Source: Stenotrophomonas acidaminiphila (GTDB taxonomy: Bacteria; Pseudomonadota; Gammaproteobacteria; Xanthomonadales; Xanthomonadaceae). From it: a stretch of 64,000 bases of DNA. Shown here piece by piece: positions 9,052 through 23,463 of this stretch. A program made the position numbers and the translations under genes. The notes beneath the pieces were generated by a model. That model was given only the letters and a program-made list of their open reading frames with translations, was not told the DNA's origin and did not search any database. The stretch is taken from NCBI RefSeq assembly GCF_001431595.1, contig NZ_LDJO01000012.1, forward strand, positions 53,687 through 117,686, read 5' to 3'. The stretch's first letter is position 1. Each line of letters begins with the position of its first letter.

Positions 9052-10428
9052 ATGGCCGAAATCAAGGAAGCAGTTGTCCCCGATATCGGTGACTACAGCG
9101 ACATCCCGGTGATCGAAGTGCTGGTCGCCGTCGGTGATACGGTCGTGAAGGACCAGGGTCTGGTGACGCTGGAATCGGACAAGGCCACGATGGAAGTGCC
9201 GTCGGCCGTGGCCGGCGTGGTCAGGGAAATCAAGGTCAAGGTCGGCGACACCCTGTCCGAGGGCAAGGTCGTGGCGCTGATCGAAGTGGCCGAGGAGGGC
9301 GCAAAGCCTGCCGCCGCCGCCGCGCCGGCTGCGCCTGCCAAGGTCGAGCCGACCGCCGAGACCGGCGCCAGGGTCGAGCCGGTGGCCGTGGCCCCGGTGG
9401 CGGACAAGCTGGCCCAGCGCGAGATCGCCCAGGAATCCGTGCTGGCTGCGACCAGGCCGGCCAGCCCGCCGGTGCAGTTCAATGCCGAAGGCGTGCTGCC
9501 GTCCAACGTGCCCTATGCCAGCCCGGCGGTGCGCGTGTTCGCCCGCGAGCTGGGCGTGGACCTGGCCCAGGTGGCCGGCACCGAGAAGGGTGGCCGCATC
9601 ACCAAGGCCGACGTGCAGAAGTTCGTCAAGGGCGCATTGACCGGCGGTGGTGCCGCCGTGGCCGGTTCCGCGGCCGCCGCCGGCGGTGGCCTGAACCTGC
9701 TGCCGTGGCCGAAGGTGGACTTCGCCAAGTTCGGCGAGACCGAAGTGCAGCCGCTGTCGCGGATCAAGAAGATCTCCGGCGCCAACCTGGCGCGCAACTG
9801 GGCGATGATCCCGCACGTCACCCAGTTCGACCAGGCCGACATCACCGAGCTGGAAGCCCTGCGCGTGGCGCTGAACAAGGAAAACGAGAAGGCCGGCATC
9901 AAGCTGACCATGCTCGCGTTCCTGATCAAGGCCAGCGCCGCGGCGCTGAAGAAGTTCCCCGAGTTCAACGCCTCGCTGGATGCCAGCGGCGAGAACCTGA
10001 CCCTGAAGAAGTACTTCCACATCGGCTTTGCCGCCGACACGCCGAACGGCCTGGTCGTGCCGGTCATCCGCGACGTGGACAAGAAGGGCGTGGTGCAGAT
10101 CGCGCAGGAAACCGGCGAGCTGGCCAAGAAGGCGCGCGACGGCAAGCTGGGCCCGGCCGACATGAGCGGCGGCTGCTTCTCGATCAGCTCGCTGGGCGGC
10201 ATCGGCGGCACCGCGTTCACCCCGATCGTCAACGCCCCGGAAGTGGCCATCCTCGGCGTCTCCAAGTCGTCGATCCAGCCGGTCTGGAACGGCAGGGAAT
10301 TCGCACCGAAGCTGCTGCTGCCGCTGTCGCTGAGCTACGACCACCGCGTCATCGACGGCGCCCTGGCCGCGCGCTTCACCACGTACCTGTCGCAGGTGCT
10401 GGCCGACATGCGCCGCGTGCTGCTCTGA
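9052..10428 (+). CDS. pdhB: pyruvate dehydrogenase E2, dihydrolipoyllysine acetyltransferase
   Basis: A 458-residue E2 core subunit of the pyruvate dehydrogenase complex. Domain order: one lipoyl domain (residues ~5-80, lipoylated Lys in ESDKATME), an Ala/Pro-rich linker, the peripheral subunit-binding domain (SPAVRVFARELGVDL, ~160-195), a second flexible linker, and the catalytic acyltransferase domain ending with the active-site block DHRVIDGALAARF. It transfers acetyl groups to CoA. lpdA (E3) follows after 17 bp. The E1 gene (aceE) is not adjacent and must lie outside the window. Confidence 0.95.
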   Translation: MAEIKEAVVPDIGDYSDIPVIEVLVAVGDTVVKDQGLVTLESDKATMEVPSAVAGVVREIKVKVGDTLSEGKVVALIEVAEEGAKPAAAAAPAAPAKVEPTAETGARVEPVAVAPVADKLAQREIAQESVLAATRPASPPVQFNAEGVLPSNVPYASPAVRVFARELGVDLAQVAGTEKGGRITKADVQKFVKGALTGGGAAVAGSAAAAGGGLNLLPWPKVDFAKFGETEVQPLSRIKKISGANLARNWAMIPHVTQFDQADITELEALRVALNKENEKAGIKLTMLAFLIKASAAALKKFPEFNASLDASGENLTLKKYFHIGFAADTPNGLVVPVIRDVDKKGVVQIAQETGELAKKARDGKLGPADMSGGCFSISSLGGIGGTAFTPIVNAPEVAILGVSKSSIQPVWNGREFAPKLLLPLSLSYDHRVIDGALAARFTTYLSQVLADMRRVLL

Positions 10429-10445
10429 TCCCGAGGACTTGAAAG

Positions 10446-12593
<2,148 letters not shown>

Positions 12594-12614
12594 GCGGCAT
12601 ACGCCGTGATCGTC

Positions 12615-12646
12615 ACGACGCCCCTTCGCCGGGGCGTCGTTGTTCC
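12615..12646 (+). terminator. intrinsic terminator after lpdA
   Basis: 10-bp perfect arms (12615-12624 and 12631-12640; ACGACGCCCC/GGGGCGTCGT) with a 6-base loop, followed by TGTTCC. It sits 22 bp after the lpdA stop. Confidence 0.75.
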
Positions 12647-12693
12647 TGGCTCCGGCGGAAAGCACGCCACCGGTGGTGGCGCGCGCGGCCGGG

Positions 12694-13518
12694 TCAGAAC
12701 GACAGGCTCACGCCCACCAGCGGGCCCTTGAATTCCTGCTTCAGGCCGATGAGCCCATCGCTTCCCTTGCGGTCTACGTCGAGCTTGAACCAGTCGTAGC
12801 CGGCGAAGATGCCGAAGTTCGGGTTGACGTTGTACTGCACGATGGCGTTGGCGCGGCTCAGGTCGCCTTCGTAGTCATCGAAGTTGCCCCAGCGCGTGTT
12901 GAGGTACTGGCCCTGCAGGTTGATCAGCCAGTGCTCGGACGGGGTGAAGGTCAGGCGCGCGCCGACCACCGGGGCGATGCCGTCGGTCTTCTCGTCGAGC
13001 ACCTGGCCCTGGTACAGCTGGCCGAGATCGGCATAGGCGTTGGCGTCCACCTTGGCGTACTCGGCGCCGAGCTGCAGGCCGAGGTCGAAGCGCTCGCCGT
13101 CGACCACCGCGTAGTCATAGACCAGGCTGGCCACCTGGTACTTCAGGTTGCCCTTGACGAAGCTGCCGGCCGGCACCGTGGTGCCGTCGAAGCTGATGCT
13201 CTCGCCCAGCGCCTGGCGGCGGTCCTTGTCGTAGCGGAAGTAATCGAAGATCAGCCGCTGCCGCTCGCTGATGCGGAACAGGCCGTCCACGCGCGGCTCC
13301 CATTCCTTGCCGCCGAGGTCGAAATCCTCGTCGAAGGCCAGTTCCTGGCCACCGACCGTGCCGCTGCCGCGCAGGGTATTGGACGAATCGATGTTCATCG
13401 CGCCCAGGCGCAGCGTGAAGCGCGGATCGCCGTCCGCGGCGTGGGCGGGCGCGGCCTGCAGCAGGGCCAGGGCAAGCGCGCAGGACGCGCAGGTCGTGAG
13501 GTGCGGGGGGAGGCGCAT
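12694..13518 (-). CDS. outer-membrane beta-barrel protein, function unknown
   Basis: A 274-residue protein with a signal peptide (cleaved after AAPAHA) and many alternating amphipathic strands ending in a phenylalanine (LVGVSLSF), the pattern of an outer-membrane barrel. Segments such as WEPRVDGLFRISERQRLIFD and LGLQLGAEYAKV are typical strands. I do not recognise a substrate or a named family. It is transcribed away from the atp operon and converges with lpdA, sharing the lpdA terminator region. Confidence 0.78.
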   Translation of the reverse strand: MRLPPHLTTCASCALALALLQAAPAHAADGDPRFTLRLGAMNIDSSNTLRGSGTVGGQELAFDEDFDLGGKEWEPRVDGLFRISERQRLIFDYFRYDKDRRQALGESISFDGTTVPAGSFVKGNLKYQVASLVYDYAVVDGERFDLGLQLGAEYAKVDANAYADLGQLYQGQVLDEKTDGIAPVVGARLTFTPSEHWLINLQGQYLNTRWGNFDDYEGDLSRANAIVQYNVNPNFGIFAGYDWFKLDVDRKGSDGLIGLKQEFKGPLVGVSLSF

Positions 13519-13617
13519 CGTTCGGTTCGCTCCGTGTAGGAAATCAGGGAGCGGCTACCGTGGCCGAAGCGATGTGGCACCTGCGTGACCGCGGAGTGCA
13601 CGCGGTGTGCAAAATGC

Positions 13618-13648
13618 GGCGAGGTGGCCCTGGGCGGGCCACCTCGCC
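13618..13648. other. strong hairpin upstream of the atp promoter
   Basis: Perfect 13-bp arms 13618-13630 and 13636-13648 with a 5-base loop, about 100 bp upstream of the barrel gene on the minus strand and 180 bp upstream of the atp -35. It could be a leader structure for the barrel gene; no coupled reading frame is seen. Confidence 0.5.
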
Positions 13649-13830
13649 CTGTGCGTCCGTCGCGCACATCGACGAGGTAATGGCGGCGGACGTGCATGTG
13701 TGACCCGCCGCCGCGGCCGAAGTTCCGCATGCTGCGGCGCAAAAACGGGATTTGCCCGTCCTAACCCGGCCCAGCCGAAAAATCCAGTAAATGCCACAAC
13801 TTGCGATCCGCCGGGGGCGGCTTGTGGCGG

Positions 13831-13860
13831 TTGTCTCGCAAAATGTCCCGCTGCTATACT
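13831..13860 (+). promoter_or_regulatory. sigma-70-type promoter of the atp operon
   Basis: -35 TTGTCT (13831-13836) and -10 TATACT (13855-13860) with an 18-bp spacer, in an AT-richer patch 70 bp before atpI. It is the best match to the housekeeping consensus in the gap. Confidence 0.65.
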
Positions 13861-13929
13861 TTCGCGGCTCGACGAGGCGCCCCCTGGCGCCGCCCAGATC
13901 TCCTTGTTCCATGAAGCAGGACATTCCAC

Positions 13930-14295
13930 GTGCTGAACTCCGTTGATGCGGGTCGGCGGCTGATGCTGCGTGCCGCGGTGTACCCGCTGGTCGCAGTGGT
14001 TGTCCTGGCGCTGGCCTTCCTGCTGGTGGGGCCGAAGTACGCCCTCGGTGCGCTGGTTTCAGGCGCGGCGGTGGTGGCGGGGACGGTGCTGGCGGCATGG
14101 GTGGGGCTCGGCGGCGGCGTTCAGGCCGCCGGTTCGGCGATGATCCGCATGTTCCTGGGGTTCGCGCTGAAGATCGTGCTGGTTGTCGCCGTGCTGGCAA
14201 TGGCGTTCGTCTGGTGGCGGCTTCCTCCCTTGGCGCTGCTGGCGGCGATTCCAGTGGCGCTGATGTTCCAGGTTCTGGCTCTGGCCAGGCGTTGA
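13930..14295 (+). CDS. atpI: ATP synthase subunit I (AtpI)
   Basis: A 121-residue protein with four hydrophobic segments and no catalytic motifs, at the first position of the atp operon. AtpI helps assemble the c-ring (and in some bacteria Mg transport) but is poorly conserved, so identification rests on length, topology and position. It starts with GTG, with AGGA eight bases upstream. atpB follows 27 bp downstream. Confidence 0.8.
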   Translation: MLNSVDAGRRLMLRAAVYPLVAVVVLALAFLLVGPKYALGALVSGAAVVAGTVLAAWVGLGGGVQAAGSAMIRMFLGFALKIVLVVAVLAMAFVWWRLPPLALLAAIPVALMFQVLALARR

Positions 14296-14322
14296 TCGAA
14301 TTCATAAAAGGTATCCGGACTC

Positions 14323-15120
14323 ATGGCGGGCGAGGCTCTAACCCCTACCACCTATATCCAGCATCACCTGCAGAACCTGACCGCCAAGGTCGGGGACGGC
14401 GGCAGCTTCTGGACCATCCACGTCGATACCGTCGTCACCGCGGTGCTGATGGGCCTGCTGATGGTGTTCGCCTTCTGGATGGCCACCCGCAAGGCCACCG
14501 CCGGCGTGCCGGGCAAGTGGCAGGCGTTCGTCGAGATCTGCCTGGAGTTCGTTGACCGCCAGGCCAAGGACACCTACCACGGCAAGAGCAAGCTGGTGAC
14601 GCCGATCGCGATCACCATCTTCTTCTGGATCCTGTTGATGAACCTCATCAAGATGATCCCGGCCGACTTCATCGCCAAGCCGCTGGAATGGGCGGGCGTC
14701 CACTACTGGAAGCCGGTGCCGACCGCCGACGTCAATGCCACCTTGGGCATGTCGATCAGCGTGTTCTTCCTGATGGTCTTCTTCTCGCTCAGTTCCAAGG
14801 GCCTGGTCGGCTTCGTCAAGGAGTTCCTGACCGCCCCGTTCGGCAAGTGGATGATGCCGTTCAACCTGATCCTCAACATCGTCGAGTGGCTGAGCAAGCC
14901 GATCTCCCTGGCGATGCGACTGTTCGGCAACATGTTCGGCGGCGAGATCGTCTTCCTGCTGATCTGGGTGCTGGGCGGCGCCGGCGTGTTCGGTGCTGTT
15001 GCCGGTGGCGTATTCGGCCTGGGCTGGATGCTGTTCCACCTGTTGGTGATTCCGCTGCAGGCCTTCATCTTCATGATGCTGTCGATCGTGTACCTGAGCC
15101 TGTCGGAAGACAGCCACTAA
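14323..15120 (+). CDS. atpB: ATP synthase F0 subunit a
   Basis: A 265-residue integral membrane subunit that forms the two proton half-channels against the c-ring. The essential arginine is in AMRLFGNMFGGEIV, and the last helix carries the conserved HLLVIPLQAFIFMMLSIVYL region. The length is normal for gammaproteobacterial subunit a. It is second in the atp operon. Confidence 0.97.
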   Translation: MAGEALTPTTYIQHHLQNLTAKVGDGGSFWTIHVDTVVTAVLMGLLMVFAFWMATRKATAGVPGKWQAFVEICLEFVDRQAKDTYHGKSKLVTPIAITIFFWILLMNLIKMIPADFIAKPLEWAGVHYWKPVPTADVNATLGMSISVFFLMVFFSLSSKGLVGFVKEFLTAPFGKWMMPFNLILNIVEWLSKPISLAMRLFGNMFGGEIVFLLIWVLGGAGVFGAVAGGVFGLGWMLFHLLVIPLQAFIFMMLSIVYLSLSEDSH

Positions 15121-15194
15121 GCTACAAGCTTCAACCAGTTCCAACCTTCATCCGTTTCATCACCCTTAGCTACCCATAGTTCTCGGAGAAAACC

Positions 15195-15497
15195 ATGTAC
15201 TTCGCCGTCCTGACCAATCTCGCCCAAGTTCAGAGCTCCACCGCCCTTGCCGTCGGCATCATGATCGGCCTGGCCGCGCTGGGCGCCGGTCTGGGTCTGG
15301 CCATCATGGCTGGTAAGTTCCTGGAATCGGCTGCCCGCCAGCCGGAACTGATCCCGGTCCTGCAGGTCCGCATGTTCATCACCGCCGGCCTGATCGACGC
15401 CGCGTTCATCATCTCGGTCGCCGTCGGCCTGCTGCTGGCCTTCGCCAACCCGCTGGCCGCTGCCCTGCTGGCCGAAGCCGCCAAGCTGGCGGGCTGA
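15195..15497 (+). CDS. atpE: ATP synthase F0 subunit c
   Basis: A 100-residue hairpin of two membrane helices with the glycine-rich first helix ([16 protein letters not shown]), the polar loop (ARQPE) and the proton-carrying Asp68 in the second helix (AGLIDAAFI). It is about 20 residues longer than E. coli AtpE at the two ends. A TCTCGGAGAA ribosome site precedes the ATG. Two hairpins follow the gene, probably helping set its higher expression. Confidence 0.97.
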   Translation: MYFAVLTNLAQVQSSTALAVGIMIGLAALGAGLGLAIMAGKFLESAARQPELIPVLQVRMFITAGLIDAAFIISVAVGLLLAFANPLAAALLAEAAKLAG

Positions 15498-15515
15498 TCC
15501 AGCTGAAGTGAGACG

Positions 15516-15580
15516 GCCGGGTGCCTGACGGCATCCGGCTTCGGATGAAGGTCCGGTTGCGCCGCCACGGCGGCGCAACC
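15516..15580 (+). other. twin hairpins between atpE and atpF
   Basis: Hairpin 1: arms 15516-15525 and 15530-15539 (10 bp, one G-U) with loop TGAC. Hairpin 2: perfect 11-bp arms 15555-15565 and 15570-15580 with loop CACG. Neither has a T-run, so they look like mRNA processing or stability elements after the highly expressed atpE, or a partial attenuator. Confidence 0.65.
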
Positions 15581-15608
15581 ACCCCGACACCAGCGATCGA
15601 GCTAACCC

Positions 15609-16079
15609 ATGAATATCAATCTCACCCTCTTTGCACAGGCACTGGCCTTTGCCGCGCTGATCTGGATCATCGCGACCAAGATCTGGCCGCCGCTGATGAA
15701 GGCCATCGAAGAGCGCCAGCAGAAGATCGCTGAAGGCCTCGCCGCTGCCGACCGCAGCCAGAAAGACCTGGCCCAGGCGGAAGTGAAGGTCAACGAGGCG
15801 CTGAAGGAAGCCCGTGGCAAGGCCAACGAGATCATCGACCAGGCCCACGCCCGCGCCAACCAGATCGTCGAGGCCGCCAAGAACGAAGCCATCGCCGAAG
15901 CCAACCGCCAGAAAGACCTGGCCCAGGCTGAAATCGACGCCGCCGCCAACCGCGCCCGCGAAGACCTGCGCAAGCAGGTGTCCGCGCTGGCCGTGACCGG
16001 TGCCGAGAAGCTGCTCAAACGCGAAATCGACGCCAACGCCCACAAGGCGCTGCTCGACGAGCTGGCCGCGGAGATCTGA
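15609..16079 (+). CDS. atpF: ATP synthase F0 subunit b
   Basis: A 156-residue peripheral-stalk subunit: one N-terminal membrane helix ([21 protein letters not shown]) and a long charged coiled coil with Ala/Glu/Lys/Arg periodicity that dimerises and reaches delta. The length matches E. coli AtpF exactly. Only three bases separate its stop from the atpH start. Confidence 0.97.
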   Translation: MNINLTLFAQALAFAALIWIIATKIWPPLMKAIEERQQKIAEGLAAADRSQKDLAQAEVKVNEALKEARGKANEIIDQAHARANQIVEAAKNEAIAEANRQKDLAQAEIDAAANRAREDLRKQVSALAVTGAEKLLKREIDANAHKALLDELAAEI

Positions 16080-16082
16080 TAG

Positions 16083-16610
16083 ATGAGCCAGGCCCTCACG
16101 CTTGCCCGCCCGTATGCCCGCGCCGCGTTTGCGATTGCGCGCGAGGAAGGCAAGTTCGCGCCGTGGTCGGAAGCGCTTGCGTTCTCCGCCCGCGTTGCCG
16201 CCGATCCGCGCGTGTCGGCCCTGCTGTCCAATCCGGAGCTGGCCCGCGGCGACGCCGTGGCCCTGTTGGCCCCGGAAGCGGCGGGTGAAACCTACGGCCG
16301 CTTCCTGACCCTGCTGGCCGAGTCGCACCGCCTGCAGCAGCTGCCGGAAATCGCCGGCCTGTTCGACCAGCTGCGCGCCGAAGCCGAGAACGTGGTCAAG
16401 GCCACCGTCACCTCGGCGGCCGCGCTTTCGGCCGACGAACTGGAAAAGATCAAGCTCGCGCTGCGCAGGCGTTTCGGCCGCGACGTCGAGGTCTCGACCG
16501 CGGTGGACGCTTCGCTGATCGGCGGCGCCGTGATCGATGCCGGCGACGTGGTCATCGATGGTTCGCTCAAGGGCAAGCTGTCGCGCCTGCAGACCGCGCT
16601 CGCAAACTGA
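16083..16610 (+). CDS. atpH: ATP synthase F1 subunit delta
   Basis: A 175-residue delta subunit linking the b stalk to the top of F1. The N-terminal helical domain begins LARPYARAAF, and the C-terminal block has VDASLIGGAVIDAGDVVIDGSLKGKL, the family signature. It follows atpF almost without a gap. Confidence 0.97.
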   Translation: MSQALTLARPYARAAFAIAREEGKFAPWSEALAFSARVAADPRVSALLSNPELARGDAVALLAPEAAGETYGRFLTLLAESHRLQQLPEIAGLFDQLRAEAENVVKATVTSAAALSADELEKIKLALRRRFGRDVEVSTAVDASLIGGAVIDAGDVVIDGSLKGKLSRLQTALAN

Positions 16611-16654
16611 ATTCACTTATCGTCCGGCTTGATCGCCGGCACTAGGACTTGACG

Positions 16655-18202
<1,548 letters not shown>

Positions 18203-18213
18203 GCCGCACGTAG

Positions 18214-18265
18214 AGCGGGGCCCTGGCCCCGCTTCACTGTGACACAGCGGGGGAAGGCCCCCGCT
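18214..18265 (+). other. twin hairpins between atpA and atpG
   Basis: Hairpin 1: 9-bp arms 18214-18222 and 18225-18233 (AGCGGGGCC/GGCCCCGCT). Hairpin 2: 8-bp arms 18246-18253 and 18258-18265 (AGCGGGGG/CCCCCGCT). The arms share AGCGGGG/CCCCGCT, so alternative pairing between the two is possible. No T-run follows. Confidence 0.65.
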
Positions 18266-18280
18266 TCATGGGAATAAGAG

Positions 18281-19144
18281 ATGGCAAGCGGACGCGAAAT
18301 CAAAACCAAGATCAAGAGCGTGCAGAACACCCGCAAGGTGACGCGCGCGCTCGAGATGGTCTCCGCCTCCAAGATCCGCAAGGCGCAGGATCGGATGAAG
18401 ACCTCGCGTCCGTACGCGCAGGCGATGAAGCAGGTGATCGGCCACCTGGCCCAGGCCAGCACCGACTTCCAGCATCCGTTCCTGGTCGAGCGCGAAGACG
18501 TCAAGCGCGTGGGCTACATCGTGATCTCCTCCGATCGCGGCCTGGCCGGCGGCCTGAACAACAACCTGTTCCGCAAGGCCGTGGCCGAAATGCGCGGCTG
18601 GCAGGAAAAGGGCGCCGAGATCGACATGGTGACCGTCGGCCAGAAGGCCAGCGTGTTCTTCCGCCGGGTCAACGTGAACATGGTCGGCAGCGTCACCCAC
18701 ATCGGCGACCAGCCGAAGCTGGAGACGCTGATCGGCGTGATCAAGGTGATGCTCGACGCCTTCACCGAAGGCAAGGTCGACCGCGTGTACCTGGTCTACA
18801 ACCGCTTCATCAACACGATGACGCAGAAGGCGTCCTTCGACCAGCTGCTGCCGTTGCCGGCCAGCGAGACGCAGGTCGCCTCGCACGACTGGGACTACCT
18901 GTACGAACCCGATGCCGCGACCGTGCTTGAGCACGTGATCACGCGCTACATCGAGTCGCTGGTGTACCAGGCCGTGCTGGAGAACGTTGCTTCCGAGCAC
19001 GCGGCACGCATGGTGGCGATGAAGGCGGCAAGCGACAACGCGAACAAGCTGATCGGAACCCTGCAGCTGGTCTACAACAAGGCCCGCCAGGCAGCGATCA
19101 CCCAGGAAATCTCCGAAATCGTCGGCGGCGCGGCAGCAGTCTGA
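18281..19144 (+). CDS. atpG: ATP synthase F1 subunit gamma
   Basis: The 287-residue central rotor shaft. It starts [20 protein letters not shown], and the C-terminal signature [16 protein letters not shown] with the terminal helix ([16 protein letters not shown]) is present. The length is as in E. coli. Confidence 0.97.
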   Translation: MASGREIKTKIKSVQNTRKVTRALEMVSASKIRKAQDRMKTSRPYAQAMKQVIGHLAQASTDFQHPFLVEREDVKRVGYIVISSDRGLAGGLNNNLFRKAVAEMRGWQEKGAEIDMVTVGQKASVFFRRVNVNMVGSVTHIGDQPKLETLIGVIKVMLDAFTEGKVDRVYLVYNRFINTMTQKASFDQLLPLPASETQVASHDWDYLYEPDAATVLEHVITRYIESLVYQAVLENVASEHAARMVAMKAASDNANKLIGTLQLVYNKARQAAITQEISEIVGGAAAV

Positions 19145-19166
19145 CGCGCACAGTCAAAGCATTTAA

Positions 19167-20588
<1,422 letters not shown>

Positions 20589-20598
20589 TTCCGGCGTG

Positions 20599-20650
20599 AG
20601 GCGGAGTCCGCTCCGCCTCTGCGGCATCCTGCGGTGGGCGCAGGCCCACC
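20599..20650 (+). other. twin hairpins between atpD and atpC
   Basis: Hairpin 1: perfect 8-bp arms 20599-20606 and 20611-20618, loop TCCG. Hairpin 2: 7-bp arms 20633-20639 and 20644-20650, loop GCAG. No T-run. This is the third hairpin pair in the operon. Confidence 0.6.
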
Positions 20651-20671
20651 CAACCAGGCGAAGAGAGTTCC

Positions 20672-21094
20672 ATGAGCACCATCCGTTGCGACATCGTCAG
20701 TGCCGAGCAGCAGATCTTCAGCGGCGAAGCCACCCTGGTCGTGGCCACCGGTGAACTGGGCGAGCTGGGCATCGCGCCCAAGCATGCGCCGCTGATCACC
20801 CGCCTGAAGCCGGGCAAGGTCGTGGTCACCACCGCCGCCGGCGAGCACCTGGACTTCGCCATCTCCGGCGGCATCCTGGAAGTGCAGCCGCAGGTCGTGA
20901 CCGTGCTGGCCGACACCGCCATCCGCGCCACCGACATCGACGAGGCCGCGGTACGCAAGGCCAAGGAAGAAGCCGAGCGCGTGCTGGCCAACCGTGGCGA
21001 AGCCATGGAGCTGGCCGAGGCGCAGCAGCGCCTGGCCGAAGTCACCGCCCAGCTGCAGGCGCTGGAACGCCTGCGCCGCAACCTCAAGCACTGA
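20672..21094 (+). CDS. atpC: ATP synthase F1 subunit epsilon
   Basis: A 140-residue subunit with the N-terminal beta-sandwich ([35 protein letters not shown]) and a C-terminal helical hairpin rich in Ala, Glu and Leu, which in other bacteria regulates ATPase activity. It is the last gene of the operon and is followed by an intrinsic terminator. Confidence 0.97.
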   Translation: MSTIRCDIVSAEQQIFSGEATLVVATGELGELGIAPKHAPLITRLKPGKVVVTTAAGEHLDFAISGGILEVQPQVVTVLADTAIRATDIDEAAVRKAKEEAERVLANRGEAMELAEAQQRLAEVTAQLQALERLRRNLKH

Positions 21095-21120
21095 GCGCGC
21101 TGCGGTCAAGGTAACGAGGA

Positions 21121-21144
21121 ACGCCGGGCTTGCCCGGCGTTTTT
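21121..21144 (+). terminator. intrinsic terminator of the atp operon
   Basis: 9-bp GC-rich arms 21121-21129 and 21132-21140 followed at once by TTTTT and CATTTG, 27 bp after the atpC stop: a classical Rho-independent terminator. Confidence 0.88.
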
Positions 21145-21229
21145 CATTTGCGCGCCCCCTGCACCGGCAGCCGCGGGCACGCGCGACCGGCATGCCGTCG
21201 AAGCGCCCGCCTTGCCTGCGTGGGCCGGC

Positions 21230-21631
21230 TCAGCGGTAGACCACGTGGCGCAGCAGGAAGAAGTTCAGCACCGCCAGCCCGCCTTCCACCAGCGGCTTGG
21301 CCAGCCACGCCATCTGCAGCCCCAGCGTATCCGTGGTCCATGCCAGCAGCCCGCTGCTGGCGGCGGTCATCAGCAGCCACAGCGCGAGGAACCGGGCGAA
21401 GTGGCGCCACCCGTGGCGGCGTCCGTCGTCGCGCGGGAACGTGTAGCGGCCATTGAGCCAGAACCCCAGCAATGCGCCGCTGCCGCGCCCGAGCAGGTTG
21501 CCCGGCACGGGCGGCAGGCCGGCGGCGGTGGCCGCCACGAACACCAGCCAGTCCAGCAGCAGCTGCATCAGGCCGGCGGCGATATAGCGGCCGCCTTGTC
21601 GCAACAGGGTCATCAGGGTGAACGCGGACAC
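21230..21631 (-). CDS. GtrA-like membrane protein
   Basis: A 133-residue protein with four hydrophobic helices and the GtrA signature pattern (RYIAAGLMQLLLDWLVF, then LLGRGSGALLGFWLNGRYTF with the conserved Asn-x-x-Tyr-x-Phe). GtrA proteins are thought to flip polyprenyl-linked sugars, or assist polysaccharide assembly, at the inner membrane. No glycosyltransferase partner is adjacent; glmU is divergent. Confidence 0.85.
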   Translation of the reverse strand: MSAFTLMTLLRQGGRYIAAGLMQLLLDWLVFVAATAAGLPPVPGNLLGRGSGALLGFWLNGRYTFPRDDGRRHGWRHFARFLALWLLMTAASSGLLAWTTDTLGLQMAWLAKPLVEGGLAVLNFFLLRHVVYR

Positions 21632-21913
21632 GGAAAGACGCCCATGCTACCCGCTGGCGACGGCCGCATGTCCGAGGCGGAGTAGTGGGGCACGTGCCAA
21701 ACGCCGGCAGCGACGGCGACCGTGGCTGCCCATCGCGATTGCAACGGCATCCATGCAGCGGGTCTCCCGCCGTGATCGTGCAGTGGCGGCGCAGGTCCGG
21801 CGCCGGGCGCGCCGCCTGCCTGCCACGCACATCCGGGACATGCCGCGCCATCGCGCTCGACGGCCTGCCGGCGCATTCTTAGAATCCCTGCATCGATTAC
21901 CGGAAATCCGCCG

Positions 21914-23281
21914 ATGAGCCAACCGCTGCACGTCATCATCCTCGCCGCCGGCGCCGGCAAGCGCATGAAGTCGGCCCTGCCCAAGGTGCTGCAGCCGGTC
22001 GCGGGGCGGCCGATGCTGGCGCACGTGATCGAGACCGCGCGACAGCTGCAGCCTGCCGGCATCCACGTGGTGCATGGCCACGGCGGCGAAGCCGTGCGTG
22101 CCGCCTTCGCCGGCCAGGACGACCTGGCCTGGGCCGAGCAGGTGCAGCAGCTGGGCACCGGCCATGCCGTGCTGCAGGCGATGCCGGCCGTGCCGGACAC
22201 CGCGCAGGTGCTGGTGCTGTACGGCGACGTGCCGCTGATCCGTGCCGATACCCTGCGCGCGCTGCTGCACGACGCGCCCCGGCTCGCGGTGCTGGTGGCC
22301 GAACTCGACGACCCCAGTGGCTACGGCCGCATCGTGCGCGATGCCGAAGGCAAGGTCGCGGCCATCGTCGAGCAGAAGGATGCCGACGACGAACACAAGC
22401 GCATCCGCACGGTGAACACCGGCATCATCACCGCCGAATCCACCGCGCTGCGGCGCTGGCTGTCCGGCCTGTCCAACGCCAACGCGCAGGGCGAGTACTA
22501 CCTGACCGATGTGTTCGCCGCGGCTGCGGCCGAGTACACGCCGGCGCTGCTGGTGCACGTGGCCGACCCGCAGGAAGCCGAAGGCGCCAACGATCCCTGG
22601 CAGCTGGCCCAGCTCGAACGCGCCTGGCAGCTGCGCGCGGCGCGTGCGCTGTGCGAGCAGGGCGTGCGCCTCCTGGACCCGGCACGCCTGGACCAGCGCG
22701 GCACGGTCAAGGCCGGGCGCGACGTGCAGATCGATGCCAACGTGGTGCTGGAGGGTGAGGTCGAGCTGGGCGATGGCGTCACCATCGGCGCCTTCGTGCG
22801 GCTGAAGGACGTCCGCCTCGGCGCCGGCACCCAGGTGCGCCCGCACTGCGACCTGGAGGGCGTGGTCAGCGAGGGCGCCGCGCAGATCGGCCCGTTCGCG
22901 CGGCTGCGCCCCGGCACGGTGCTGGCCGACGGCGTGCACGTGGGCAACTTCGTGGAGACCAAGAACGCGACGCTGGGCAAGGGCAGCAAGGCCAATCACC
23001 TGACCTACCTGGGCGACGCGGTGATCGGCAGCGGCAGCAACATCGGCGCGGGCACCATCACCTGCAACTACGATGGCGTGAACAAGTTCCAGACCCGCAT
23101 CGGCGACCGCGTGTTCGTCGGTTCCAACAGCGCGCTGGTCGCACCGGTGTCGCTGGGCGACGGCGCCACCATCGCCGCCGGTTCGGTGGTCACCCGTGAC
23201 GCGCCGGCGGACCGGTTGACGGTGGCGCGCAGCCGCCAGCAGACCATCGAAGGCTGGAAGCGTCCGCAGAAGAAGGTCTGA
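21914..23281 (+). CDS. glmU: bifunctional GlmU (UDP-GlcNAc pyrophosphorylase / GlcN-1-P acetyltransferase)
   Basis: A 455-residue bifunctional enzyme making UDP-N-acetylglucosamine for peptidoglycan and LPS. The N-terminal uridyltransferase has the [17 protein letters not shown] motif and YGDVPLI. The C-terminal half is a left-handed beta-helix of hexapeptide repeats with the acetyltransferase active-site region [20 protein letters not shown]. The ~280 bp upstream, to gtrA, shows no gene. glmS, the previous pathway step, lies 16 kb downstream beyond the permease array. Confidence 0.97.
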   Translation: MSQPLHVIILAAGAGKRMKSALPKVLQPVAGRPMLAHVIETARQLQPAGIHVVHGHGGEAVRAAFAGQDDLAWAEQVQQLGTGHAVLQAMPAVPDTAQVLVLYGDVPLIRADTLRALLHDAPRLAVLVAELDDPSGYGRIVRDAEGKVAAIVEQKDADDEHKRIRTVNTGIITAESTALRRWLSGLSNANAQGEYYLTDVFAAAAAEYTPALLVHVADPQEAEGANDPWQLAQLERAWQLRAARALCEQGVRLLDPARLDQRGTVKAGRDVQIDANVVLEGEVELGDGVTIGAFVRLKDVRLGAGTQVRPHCDLEGVVSEGAAQIGPFARLRPGTVLADGVHVGNFVETKNATLGKGSKANHLTYLGDAVIGSGSNIGAGTITCNYDGVNKFQTRIGDRVFVGSNSALVAPVSLGDGATIAAGSVVTRDAPADRLTVARSRQQTIEGWKRPQKKV

Positions 23282-23463
23282 TCGCCGCCACCGTGGCAGG
23301 GCGGTCGGCGCACCGCGGCCCGTCCCCCGGCAAGCGTTGCGTGGCCCGGTGCCGCCGCGGTCGCCCGGCGTACCGGCAGGCGGGAAGCGGGAAGCGGGCA
23401 GGGCGCCGATGACGGCGGTGGCGGGCACCGAACCGCGCGCCCCGGCGTGGCGCCGCGCGCGGC

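Larger units (their letters stand above)
13519..13929. other. 411-bp intergenic region between the barrel gene and atpI
   Basis: A divergent intergenic region without a convincing gene. It holds a 13-bp hairpin (13618-13648), a stretch lower in GC than its surroundings (13740-13860), and the atp promoter. A promoter for the minus-strand barrel gene is presumably also here but I could not place it. Confidence 0.6.
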
